From contig NC_134418.1 of NCBI RefSeq assembly GCF_030867145.1, forward strand, positions 64,501 through 128,500: 64,000 nucleotides of DNA. The letters are read 5' to 3'. Made by a program: the position numbers and the translations under genes. Positions 20,633 through 30,244 of this stretch are shown here, in pieces. Below the pieces are notes generated by a model that saw only the letters and a program-made list of their open reading frames with translations, was not told the origin of the DNA and made no database searches. How positions within the stretch are numbered: position 1 is the first letter of the stretch; each line of letters opens with the position of its first letter. The DNA comes from Opisthocomus hoazin (lineage: Eukaryota; Chordata; Aves; Opisthocomiformes; Opisthocomidae).

Positions 20633-21102
20633 GCTAGCCCAAGCTGGCCAGTGGAAATATTCCGTACCACAGACGTCACGCACAGCTTATAAATGGGGGC
20701 TGGCTGCGGGGCAGGAATCAGCTCTTGTCGTTTCCGCGAGTTGGAACCCGCTCTCGTCCGGGAGGTCAAACTATTTTGGAATTTAGCGAAGCTTGCGATT
20801 TCCGGGTTCCGCAATCGCTGTTCGGGGACTGCCTGTGAATCGGTCATCGGGTGGTGAGAGAAACTGTACTGCGTATAGTTTGGTTCGCATGTGCGTTGTT
20901 GCAATTATTATCATCGTTATTAGAATTATCAGCAGTATTTCCTTTGTTGCCTTACTAAACTGTCTTTATCTCAACCGACAAGTTTTACCTTTTGTCCATT
21001 TGTCCTCCGCATCCCGCTGGGGAGGGAACGGGCCGGGGGTGGGGGCTGTGAGCGAGCAGCTCTCTAGTGCTTAGTTGCCGGCTGCCAAGTTAAACCATGA
21101 CA
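20633..21102 (+). mobile_element. LTR fossil in unit A
   Basis: Contains CAGCTTATAAATGGGGGC (TATA region), CTGTCTTTATCTCAACC and the 3' end GTTAAACCATGACA. Incomplete solo-type avian ERV LTR with no internal ERV beside it. Carries AAGCTT at 20789-20794. Confidence 0.8.
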
Positions 21103-22270
21103 GACAGAGAGGGAGGAATTAAAAAAAAACAGGACTGGGAGCAATCTACAGAGAGACGTCCGGGAACGAAAGTGTAAACAGCACCGCGTACAGGGCAGAG
21201 AGGGAGGAATTCAACAAAAATAATAAGGAAAGACAGGGAGCCGGACAGAGGGACACAGAGACAGAGAAAACAGCAATGGGCTACAAGACAGAGAGGGAGG
21301 GATTAAAAAATCCTGGCGGGGAGCCGGACCGGGAGAGACGGCAAAAGAAATGAAATCGCGCCGTGGCACAGGGAAGACAGGAGGACAACATTGAAAACCA
21401 GGGCCTGGGAACTGGAAAGAGAGAGCCAGAGAATGAAAGAACTCCTGACGGGCTCTAGGGCAGAGACAGGAGGAATGAAAAAACAGGGGCGGGGAGACAG
21501 AGAGAGACAGAGAGAGAGAAATAAGAGGGGGGGAAAGCAACAGGCCGCAGGCTCCAGAGGGAGGAAGTGCGAAAGAGGGGCTGGGAGCTGCACAGGGAGA
21601 GGGTGGAGAAACAGACCTGCAGAAGTGACAGGGTATGGGGCAGAGAGGGAGGAACTTAAAAAAATCAGGACCTTGAGCCAGAAGAGACGGAGAAAATAAA
21701 AATGGTGACGGGTAACAGGGCAGAGAGGGAGGAATGAAAAAAGAGGGACAGGAAGCCAGAACAGAGAGACTGCGAAGGCAAAAAGTCCCGACAGCTTCCG
21801 CAGAGAGGGCGAGGAACTGAAACTTAGAGACAGGGAGTTGGACAGAGAGAGACAGAGAAAGAAAAAGAGAAAAAAGACGGAGATGCAGAAAGGGAAAAGG
21901 AGCGACAGGACAGAGAGGGAGGAATTCAAAATGAGGGGCAGGGAGCAGAATAAAGAGAGACAGAGAAAGAGGCAGACGCGCAACGTGCTACGGAGCTGAG
22001 AAGGAAGACCTTGAACCACAGGGACAGGGAGCCGGACAGAGAGTCCCAGAGATGGCAAAAGTACCGACGGGCTATAGGGCAGAGAGGGGGGAAAGCAAAA
22101 ACCGTGATCGGGAGCCAGACAGAAAGAGATAGGGAAGCAAAAGAAAGTCACGGGCTACAGGGCAGAGAGAGGGAGGACCTAAAAGACGGGGACAGGGAGC
22201 TGGTCAGAGATGGAGAAAGCAGGTACACGGGAGCGGGGAGGGGGTTGGAGGGGGCAGGGAGGAAAAAAAA
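21103..22270 (+). repeat. purine-rich satellite, unit A segment 1
   Basis: Degenerate 80-90-bp purine units. No gene. Confidence 0.85.
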
Positions 22271-22365
22271 GCCAAAAATCACAGCAGTGTGGGAAAGAGA
22301 GGGATCCAGGGGAGAGCCCGGGATGCAGAAGAGGGGCGACAGGGCCCCGAGGGCCTGGCACTCAC

Positions 22366-22475
22366 CGCAGATCTCGCTCTTAGCACTGCCGGGAGACTCT
22401 GCCGCTTCAGACGCTTCTCTCTCCTGCTCTCCTCCCTTCCTCTTCCGTAACTCAGGTCGCTTGGCTGTCCCCCAC
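22366..22475 (-). other. 110-nt exon-2-like cassette (module I intron), unit A
   Basis: GTTTTCTCTTAG acceptor and TCTGCG|GTGAGTGCC donor. In phase 1 it encodes GGGQPSDLSYGRGREESRRE.... It could serve as an alternative exon 2. Confidence 0.45.
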
Positions 22476-22580
22476 CTAAGAGAAAACGTCCATGTCTCGC
22501 AGCTCTGGCGAGACAAGGCTCCCCAGACAAGTAGCCTCGCCTGCTCACGCACTACGCGCAGGAACAAGACAAGAGGGAAA

Positions 22581-22602
22581 GAGAGAGAGAGAGAGAGAGA
22601 GA
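22581..22602 (+). repeat. (GA)n microsatellite, unit A
   Basis: Eleven uninterrupted GA dinucleotides. Confidence 0.95.
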
Positions 22603-24202
22603 ATGACGAGCGGGCAGCAGAACTGACGGATCAAGAGAGAAACTGAATCAGGGGAATAAAGAACGCTGGAGGGAGACAAACGTACAGGCAACAAGCCAGA
22701 TGGACGAGGGCAGGAGACACACAGATCAGGACAAAGAGGTGGAGAAAGTGAAAACAGTGATGGGCTGCAGGACGAGAAAAAAGGCCAAGGAGCAGGACAG
22801 AGGAGAATAACGGGACAGCAAGCTGGACAGGGGCATATAGCAAGAAACAAAGGGACAGGCAGCAGTATGGAGATATACAGACAAAGAGTTACGGGGAGGA
22901 TGGAGGACAGAGAGAATGAGAGAAAAGGGACAGGGAGAGGGGCACAGATGGAGAAAGAAATGCTGGCGACAGAGAGAGGAAGAAAGCAACAGGACAGAGG
23001 CAGAGAGGTAGAGAAAGGAAGAAAAAAGTAGCGACGAGTAGGAGGCCAGAGGCACAAGGAAAAGACAGGAGGAAGGACAGAGTGACAGAGAAAACCGGTG
23101 AGGGACAGGACGCCAGAAAGAAAGATACTGTGAAAGAGAGCGCGACAGGGAGCAGGACGCTGGGACAGACAGCAACCGAGAGCAACCGAGAGAACGGCAG
23201 CGAGGCGGAGCACAAGAGAAAACAGGGACTGAGAGCAAGACCGAGGGGTGAAGCAATAAATAATGGGGCTGGGGAGCAGGACAGCAGAAGAGAGAGACAG
23301 AGAGGGGGACACTTAAGACAACCGCAAACTGAGAGGGAGAAGGAGAAGAGCACAGAGGGTCACAGACAAAAAGAGAGGGACGGCAGAAAGAGAAAAACAA
23401 GACGAGGGAGGAGGACTGAGGAGCAGAGAGAAAAAGGGTACAGGGAAAAGGACAGAGATGCAGAAAACAAGGCAAGACTGGAGCCAGAACACAGGGCAAA
23501 ACTGACAAGGACAGGCAGCGCAACAAAGGGATGGAGGAGGAAAGAACAGTGATGGGCCGCAGCACAGAGGAAAAGAGAGAAAAAGAGCAAGAAGAGCAAG
23601 AGAAGGAGAATGACAGGAGGGTGTAGACAGAAAGATTGGGACACGTCAAAGGGGCACTTGGGGGATACACACATCGGAAGGGTAGAAAGGAAAAGGGAGG
23701 GATGGGGAGCAAGACAGCGTGATAGAGCGAGACGGAGGAAATGGAGTGCAAGGGCGCAGAAAAGCAGAGGTACTGGGAAGAGGAAAGAACGTCAGGGAGA
23801 GAAAGGTGAGGGTGGGGAGCAGGAGAGAGGTAGAGAACAAAAAAAATAGCCACAGGCAGAATAACAGAAATACGGAGAATAAAAAATTACTTCCAGGCAG
23901 CAGGACAGAGGCACAGAGCAAGAGGAACAAAAAACCACAGGGAGAAGGACGGGTAACACACAGCACGACACTGCGGGAGTGAGAGGACGGAACAGAGCAA
24001 GGCAGAGGAATGAGGAGCAAAAACAAAAAAACAACCCAGCAAACAGAAAGGGAACTGGACAGAGATAGGCAGCAGGGCACAGAGATGGAGAAAGAAAAAA
24101 CAGCAACAAGGACAGGGAATGAGGAATAGAGAGGAAAAGAGCGGGACAGGGAAACAAATACAGACAAAAGAAGGGGAGGTACAGGGAAGGAAAAGAAAAG
24201 CT
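22603..24202 (+). repeat. purine-rich satellite, unit A segment 2
   Basis: Purine units of the GGACAGGGAGCAGGACAGAG type. Low-complexity open frames on both strands are not genes. Confidence 0.85.

Positions 24203-24233
<31 letters not shown>
24203..24233 (+). repeat. poly-G run of 31, unit A
   Basis: Uninterrupted G. The matching runs are 21 in unit B and 34 in unit C. It lies just downstream of exon 2 on the transcribed (minus) strand, where it would be poly-C. Confidence 0.9.
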
Positions 24234-24234
<1 letters not shown>

Positions 24235-24323
24235 AATCACAGCAGCATGGGAGAGAGAAGGATCCAGGGGAGGGCCCGGGACGCAGAAGAGGAGCGACAG
24301 GGCCCCGAGGGCCCGCCACTCAC

Positions 24324-24433
24324 CGCAGCTCTCGCTCTCGGCGCTGCCGGGAGACTCTGCTGCTTCAGGCACTTCTCTCTCCTGCGCTCCTCCCTTCCTC
24401 TTCCGTAACTCCGGTCGCTTGGCTGTCCTACAC
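24324..24433 (-). CDS. candidate exon 2 of gene A-I
   Basis: 110 nt between GTTTTCTCTTAG and GCTGCG|GTGAGTGG. Completing the split G codon gives GVGQPSDRSYGRGREERRRE followed by KCLKQQSLPAAPRARAA. Strongly basic and unrecognised. Exon length and both splice sites are the same in 13 of the 14 full-length exon-2 or cassette copies. Confidence 0.45.
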
Positions 24434-24608
24434 CTAAGAGAAAACACGCATGTCTCGCGGCTCTTAGCAGACGAAGCTCCCTAGGCACGTAGCCTCGCTC
24501 GCTCACGCGCTCCACAACCGTACCATGCTGCTGGTGACACATACAGACCCTGCGGGACACGCTGGCGGCCTGGCCTGCTGCAGGCTACCAAGAGGGAGCC
24601 TTCCTCAC

Positions 24609-24880
24609 CCGCAGAGGCAGGCTCTCTCCTGCCTGCGGCGCCAGGCAGCTGCCAGCCAGGTGGCCTTCCATTTTTTCTTCTTCTTCAGCCTTCTCGGGAC
24701 TCTCCAGCTTCAGCCCCGCCAGCTCCCGTCCGCAGCCACTCAGCGCTCCGCCTCTCCCTTTTCGCTCCCACGACGCCAGGAGACCGAGGCCCGGCACACA
24801 CAGCCCTCACAAGCCTGGAGCGGGCGCAGCCAACGGCATCCCCAGGGCAGGAACGGACCAACGCGTCCTCAGCGCGGCCC
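24609..24880 (-). other. possible alternative exon with conserved open segment, unit A
   Basis: Acceptor TTCTTTCTCTGTGGCAG at 24881 and donor CTGCGG|GTGAGG at 24604-24608. Within it a 70-codon open stretch (ELAGLKLESPEKAEEEEKME...) is preserved in all seven islands. Entering from exon 1, the frame meets a TGA after 24 codons. The segment may be UTR or a poison exon. Confidence 0.3.
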
Positions 24881-25261
24881 CTGCCACAGAGAAAGAAGCA
24901 GCGGCGACCGCGTTAAGGGAGGCCGAGGCACGCTCGAGGCCCAGTGTGCCGCCCGCACCACGGGCCTTGGGGGAGGCCGGGGGCTCCGGGACAGGCTTCA
25001 GGGGACGTGCTGGAGCTGGGGGCGGCTGCGCGGGGCGAGCGGGGCCGGGGAGCGCTGCCGAGTTGGGGGGGCGGTGTGCCCGCCTCCTTCCCCCCTTCCC
25101 TTCCGTCACCTCCCGCCTCTGGCCCCGGGGCTGCCCGCACCCGCCTCGCCTCCAGCGCACCGGCAGCCTGTCGCAGCGGACGGCTCGAAGCTTCCCGTCC
25201 CACCACCCTCGGGCAACCACCACGCAGCCCCGCACCCGCCGGAGGGGAGCCCGCGCCTCAC

Positions 25262-25316
25262 CGCTGGCCTCTCTGCTCCCCCGCCGCCCCGGCACCCGAC
25301 ACCAGGGCGCCGCCAT
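25262..25316 (-). CDS. candidate first exon (exon 1) of gene A-I
   Basis: ATG at 25316, MAAPWCRVPGRRGSREAS, donor AGCG|GTGAGG, phase 1. Same structure as copy O. Confidence 0.4.
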
Positions 25317-25332
25317 GCTGCTGCGCCGCACT

Positions 25333-25342
25333 GCGCATGCGC
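25333..25342. promoter_or_regulatory. NRF1-type palindrome, unit A module I
   Basis: TGCGCATGCGCC, the closest match to the YGCGCAYGCGCR consensus, upstream of the exon 1 ATG. Confidence 0.6.
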
Positions 25343-25660
25343 CACGCGCCGACGGCGCGCCGGAGGGGCCACAGCCTGCGCGGAACGCCGGGCTGCAGTA
25401 CCGCATTGCGGCCAGGGGGCGGCGCCCACGCCCGGCCCCGGCCCCGGGTCGGGACAACAGCGCGCGCCGCCGGCACGGGGCAGCGCGCGCCGCCGGCACG
25501 GGGCGGCACCCCCGCACGGCTCCGGGCAGCCCCCGACTCGCGGCTCCGACACGGCGCCGAACCCCCGCCCCTCCCTGCCCCCGACACGGACCCCGCCCTC
25601 CCGGGGGCTTTTCCCCGGGACGCGCTGCTCCATCCACCTCCCCCCCCACCCCGTGCTCAC

Positions 25661-25802
25661 CTTCTCCCTCGCTACAGCCGCGGCCCGGCCACGGCTCTGC
25701 TCCTCCCTCGGCTCGCACCGGCCCCTCCACAGCCACCCGGGGCACGGCAGCACCGGGCCCTCCACCGGCAGCCACCCCGGCAGAGGGACGGGCCATCGCC
25801 AT
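25661..25802 (-). CDS. candidate alternative first exon (exon A) of gene A-I
   Basis: ATG at 25802 opens MAMARPSAGVAAGGGPGAAV and stays open for 47 codons to GAGAAG|GTGAGC in phase 1, matching exon 2. In module II copies the equivalent frame is closed by a stop before the donor. Confidence 0.35.
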
Positions 25803-25986
25803 CAGCCGTGCTGCCCGCCCCTGGGGCTCCCCCGGCCCCGGGCCCACGACTGGAGCCCGGCAGGAACAGGGGGCCGTCGCCCCTGCCCCACAGCCCGTCC
25901 CCTCCTCCCCTGGGCTCTGGCGCAGCCCCTCGTCCCGTGCAAACCAAGCACAAACGCAGCCGCGAGGGCAAAAGGGACCACAGGTC

Positions 25987-25992
25987 TTTATT
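25987..25992 (-). terminator. AATAAA of gene A-II (terminal exon 25987-26194)
   Basis: Minus TGAATAAAGACC. Acceptor CTCTTGTAG at 26195. Tail ends SAEQRIALGAD before TGA. Confidence 0.6.
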
Positions 25993-26199
25993 CAGTCACG
26001 CACCCAGCCAGTCTCGGGAGCTGCTCTGCTCCGGGGCTCGGGGCCCCCGATGCTCCCTCTGCCCCTCCGACACCTCGGCAGTCCTTCCCGCAGCTGCGCC
26101 CGTTGCTCCAGCAGGGAACAGTCGGTCAGTCCGCTCCCAGAGCGATGCGCTGCTCGGCAGAGGCCGCCAAAAATGAGGAGCAGGGTGCAGGCCACTACA

Positions 26200-26775
26200 A
26201 GAGAGGAGAAAAGTGACAGGTGGCTGGACAGCGGCGGTGTAACGAGAAAGCACAAAGCAGGGAAAGGGACAGTGAGAGAAGCACGGGGACAGGCGGTCCC
26301 ACAGAGATGGAGAAAGAAGCAGCAGGAAGAGAGGAAGAGCGGCAGCAGAAAGAAGAAGAGGGAGCAGGACAGAGACCGAAAATGAAGAACGGGGAGCAGG
26401 AAGGAGATGCAAAAAAAACCCCTGTAGCATGAAAGAGGAAAAAAGAATAGCGGCAGGGACCTGGGCAAAGAGAGATGAGGAAATAGAATAGAATAGACAT
26501 AGAGAAAGCAGTAGATCTGTGACGCGCTACGGAGCCGAGAAGGAAGCCCTCGAATCAAGGGACAAGGAGCCAGACAAAAGAGCACCAGAGACAGCAAAAG
26601 TACTGACAGGCTACAGAGCAGGAGGAAAGCAAAAGTAGTAACCGGGAGCTGAACAGAAAGAGGGGAAGAAGGAAAAAAACGCCACGGGCTGCAGGGCAGA
26701 AAGAGGGAGGACCTAAAAGATGGGGACAAGTCAGAGACAGATGGAGAAAGAAGGTACACAAGAGCAGAAAAAAAA
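26200..26775 (+). repeat. purine-rich satellite, unit A segment 3
   Basis: Same purine units, diverged. Includes GAATAGAATAGACATAG near 26487. Confidence 0.8.
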
Positions 26776-26867
26776 AATAATCGTAGCAGTGTGGGAAAGA
26801 GAGGGAGCCAGGGGAGGGCCCAGGATGCAGAAGAGGGGTGACAGGGCCCCGAGGGCCCAGGACTCAC

Positions 26868-26977
26868 CGCGGCTCTCGCTCTCGGTGCTGCCGGGAGACT
26901 TTGACACTTCAGATGCTTCTCTCTCCTCCTCTCTTCCCTTCTTCTTCTGTAACTCCAATCGTTTGGCTCGCCTCCAC
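26868..26977 (-). other. 110-nt exon-2-like cassette (module II intron), unit A
   Basis: Acceptor TTTTCTCTCAG and donor GCCGCG|GTGAGTC. Phase 1 gives GGGEPNDWSYRRRREERRRE.... The most diverged cassette type, yet length, frame and splice sites are intact. Confidence 0.5.
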
Positions 26978-27204
26978 CTGAGAGAAAATGCATGTGGTTG
27001 TCTTAGAGCTCATACGAGACGCGGCTTCCTAGACAAGAAGCCTCACTGCACACTGTATGCAGGAATAGGACAGAGAAAGAGAGAGAATATGATGAGTGGG
27101 AAGCAGAACTCACAGATCGAGAGAGAACTTGAATCAGAGGAATAAACAAGGCAGCAAAGAGAGATAAAGACAGGGAAGAAGCCGGAAGAAAAGGGCCTTT
27201 CTGG

Positions 27205-27715
27205 CCTCTACTCGCACCCCCCCCAGCCTCCCATCTCTTTCCAGCCTCCTATTTTTCTGGCCTCTACTCTCGCCCCCGGCCTCCCACCCCTCTGCAGCCT
27301 CCCACCCCTTTCCGGCCTCCTTTTTTTCTTTCTGGCCTCTACTCTCGCCCCCGGCCTCCCACCCCTCTGCAGCCTCCCACCCCTTTCTGGCCTCCTTTTT
27401 TTCTTTCTGGCCTCTACTCTCGCCCCCGGCCTCCCACCCCTCTGCGGCCTCCCACCCCTTTCCGGCCTCCTTTTTTTCTTTCTGGCCTCTACTCTCGCCC
27501 CCGGCCTCCCACCCCTCTGCAGCCTCCCACCCCTTTCCGGCCTCCTTCTTTTTCTGGTCTCTACTCTCGCCCCCAGCCTCCCACCCCTCATCAGCCTCCT
27601 ACCTCCCATTTTGCTGGCCTCTACATAATTCAGCTTCCCACCCCTCTGCAACCTCCTACCTCTTTCCAGCCTCCACTCCCCGCCCCGAGCTTCCCACCCC
27701 CGTCCCCACACACTG
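27205..27715 (+). repeat. pyrimidine-rich 75-bp minisatellite, unit A
   Basis: Units of TTTCTTTCTGGCCTCTACTC + TCGCCCCCGGCCTCCCACCC + CTCTGCAGCCTCCCACCCCT + TTCCGGCCTCCTTTT repeat about five times, then decay. Here the C/T-rich strand is +, opposite to the surrounding satellite. 75 bp is a multiple of 3, so a false basic repeat protein (GGRPGARVEARKKKRRPER) is open on minus. Confidence 0.9.
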
Positions 27716-29135
27716 ACAGAGAGAGAAAAACGACAGTGAACAGGGAAAAAGGTATTAAGAAACAAAGAAAGGGTCAGACGAAGAAGAGGGTGGTTAGGGT
27801 TGGAACCCCAACACAAACCAGCAAGGGGCTAGTGGACAGAGAGAGAGGAAGAGAAGAAAGGGCCGGGAAGCAAGACAGAGAAGGAGAGAAAGGCAAAAAG
27901 GGAGAGCCGGCTGGACAGGGACGTATAGCAAGAAACAACCAGACAGGCAGCAGGACAGAGACACAGAGACAGAAAAACTGGGGGACAGGAACCAGGACAG
28001 AGTGACGGCCAGAGGAAACAAGGGCCAGGGAGCAGGACAGCGATGGAGAAAGAAGCACTGCGGCAGCAGGGTAGAAAGAGAAGGAAGAAAGGCCAGAAGA
28101 AGGATGGGGAATGAAAGAGAAGGGAAAGAGAAGGACAAGGAGCAGGACAGATTGTCAAAGAAAGGGAGTGGGACAAGGTGATACTGAGAGAGAAAAAGGG
28201 GACAGGGAGGCAGGATAAAGTGAAAGACAGGCAAAAATAAGAGACAGGGGAGCAGGACAGAGACGGAGGGGGAAACGCCTCGGCTGGGCAGCAGGAGAGA
28301 GAGGCGGAGAAGGGGAAAAACAGCACAAAACCTAGGACGGACAACCTGGGTGGGTGGGGAGCAGGTCAGAGAGCCGGAGAAAGGAAAAACACTGCTGTGG
28401 AGCAGCAGAGGGGAACGGAGAAAGAAAGAGAGCGAGGGGGAGCAGGGCAGAGAAACGGAGAGAGAAAATAAGTGACGGGGAGCAGGGCAGAGCACTAGGA
28501 AGACGAAAATAAGACAAGGGAGAAGACCGAGGAGCTCAGAGAGAAAGAAGGGTCGAAAGAAAACGCCAGAGAGGTAGAGAAATCAAGAAAAACAGGGACG
28601 AGGAGCCTTGGAGAGACGGAGCACGAAAATGTTGGGCCGGTGAGCGCGAAAGAGGGAGAGAGAGACAGGGGCAGGGGGAGGAGATGAAGAAGAAAGGAGA
28701 GACAAAGATGGCAACGGAGCACAGGACACACAGGCAGAGAGAGAAAAAGGACAGTGAACAGGAAAAAAGGGACCGAGAAACAAAGAAAGGGTCAGATCTA
28801 GACAAAGAGACCAAGAAGGGGGGGTGGCGGGGGGGGGGTGCAGGGAAACCCCAAAACAAACCAGCAAGGGGCTACAGGACAGAGAGGGAGAGAAAGGGCC
28901 ATGAAGCAGGACAGAGAAGGAGAGAAAGGCAAAAAGCGAGAGCTGGCTGAACAGGGACGTATAGCAAGAAACGGCCAGACAGGCAGCAGGACAGAGAAAC
29001 AGAGACAGGGAGCCGGCTAAAGAAATTCTGGAGGGAGAAAAGGAGGGAGAGGGAGCAGGACACAAACACAGACAGAAGACGGGAGGTACAGGGAAAGGGA
29101 AAGAAAAGGAAAAAGAAAAATAAACCAAACAAAAC
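27716..29135 (+). repeat. purine-rich satellite, unit A segment 4
   Basis: Purine units. The empty site for the CR1 insertion of the older monomer lies near 28,137. Confidence 0.85.
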
Positions 29136-29224
29136 AATCACAGCAGCGTGGGAGAGAGGAGGATCCAGGGGAGGGCCCGGGACGCAGAAGAGGAGCGACA
29201 GGGCCCCGAGGGCCCACCACTCAC

Positions 29225-29334
29225 CGCAGCTCTCGCTCTCGGCGCTGCCGGGAGACTCTGCTGCTTCAGGCGCTTCTCTCTCCTGCTCTCCTCCATTCCT
29301 CTTCCGTAACTCCGGTCGCTTGGCTGTCCTACAC
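29225..29334 (-). CDS. candidate exon 2 of gene A-II
   Basis: 110 nt, same splice sites and phase as in A-I. GVGQPSDRSYGRGMEESRRE followed by KRLKQQSLPAAPRARAA. Confidence 0.45.
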
Positions 29335-30163
29335 CTAAGAAAAAACACGCATGTGTCACGGCTCTTAGACGAGGCTCCCTAGGCACGTAGCCTCGCTCGC
29401 TCACGCGCTCCACAACCGTACCATGCTGCTGCTGGTGACACATACAGACCCTGCGGGACACGCTGGCGGCCTGGCCTGCTGCGGGCTACCAAGAGGGAGC
29501 CTTCCTCACCCGCAGAGGCAGGCTCTCTCCTGCCTGCAGCGCCAGGCAGCTGCCAGCCAGGTGGCCTTCCATTTCTTCTTCTTCTTCAGCCTTCTCGGGA
29601 CTCTCCAGCTTCAGCCCCGCCAGCTCCCGTCCGCAGCCACTCAGCGCTCCGCCTCTCTCTTTTTGCCCCCACGACGCCAGGAGACCGAGGCCCGGCACAC
29701 ACAGCCCTCACAAGCCTGGAGCGGGCGCAGCCAACGGCATCCCCAGGGCAGGAACGGACAAACGCGTCCTCAGCGCGGCCCCTGCCACAGAGAAAGAAGC
29801 AGCGGCGACCGCGTTAAGGGACACTGAGGCACGCTCGAGGCCCAGTGTGCCGCCCGCACCACGGGCCTTGGGGGAGGCCGGGGGCTCCGGGACAGGCTTC
29901 AGGGGACGTGCTGGAGCTGGGGGCGGCTACGCGGGGCGAGCGGGGCCAGGGGAGCGCTGCCGAGTTGGGGGGGCGGTGTGCCCGCCTCCTTCCCCCCTTC
30001 CCCTCCGTCACCTCCCGCCTCTGGCCCCGGGGCTGCCCGCACCCGCCTCGCCTCCAGCGCACCGGCAGCCTGTCGCAGCGGACGGCTCGAAGCTTCCCGT
30101 CCCACCACCCTCGGGCAGCCACCACGCACCCCCGCACCCGCCGGAGGGGAGCCCGCGCCTCAC

Positions 30164-30218
30164 CGCTGGCCTCTCTGCTCCCCCGCCGCCCCGGCACCCG
30201 ACACCAGGGCGCCGCCAT
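30164..30218 (-). CDS. candidate first exon (exon 1) of gene A-II
   Basis: ATG at 30218, 18 codons, donor AGCG|GTGAGG, phase 1. Confidence 0.4.
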
Positions 30219-30234
30219 GCTGCTGCGCCGTACC

Positions 30235-30244
30235 GCGCATGCGC
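30235..30244. promoter_or_regulatory. NRF1-type palindrome, unit A module II
   Basis: GCGCATGCGC upstream of the exon 1 ATG. Confidence 0.6.

Larger units (their letters stand above)
18193..25860 (-). other. candidate minus-strand gene A-I
   Basis: Reading leftwards: exon A (25661-25802, ATG at 25802, 47 codons, open to its donor in phase 1) or exon 1 (25262-25316, MAAPWCRVPGRRGSREAS, phase 1). Then exon 2 (24324-24433, 110 nt, GVGQPSDRSYGRGREERRRE..., ends in phase 0), then terminal exon (18400 to 18193; 22 codons then TGA). All junctions are in phase, predicting about 77 residues from exon 1. An open segment with its own acceptor and donor (24609-24880) and a spare 110-nt cassette (22366-22475) could be alternative exons. 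Adding the cassette would bring in a stop. The intron is purine satellite plus an LTR fossil. The basic peptide is unrecognised and could be a non-coding or decayed gene. Confidence 0.45.
24480..25985 (-). promoter_or_regulatory. CpG-island module I, unit A
   Basis: GC/CpG-dense, containing exon A, the NRF1 palindrome, exon 1 and the acceptor-flanked open segment at 24609-24880. It begins about 190 bp beyond the AATAAA of the upstream gene A-II. Unlike module II it lacks ZNF143 sites and the short unit. Confidence 0.65.

Noticed and set aside
26868-26977. Mitochondrial ribosomal protein L52-like similarity (NDWSY motif) in the diverged cassette
   Set aside because: Only five residues resemble it, and the surrounding arginine-rich text does not match what I know of that family.
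27788-27799. Telomere-like GGTTAGGGTTGG
   Set aside because: A single isolated occurrence per unit within purine satellite, not an interstitial telomeric array.
27208-27816. 202-residue basic repeat protein (GGRPGARVEARKKK type)
   Set aside because: Comes from the 75-bp pyrimidine minisatellite read on minus. Copy number varies between units and no splice or promoter context supports it.
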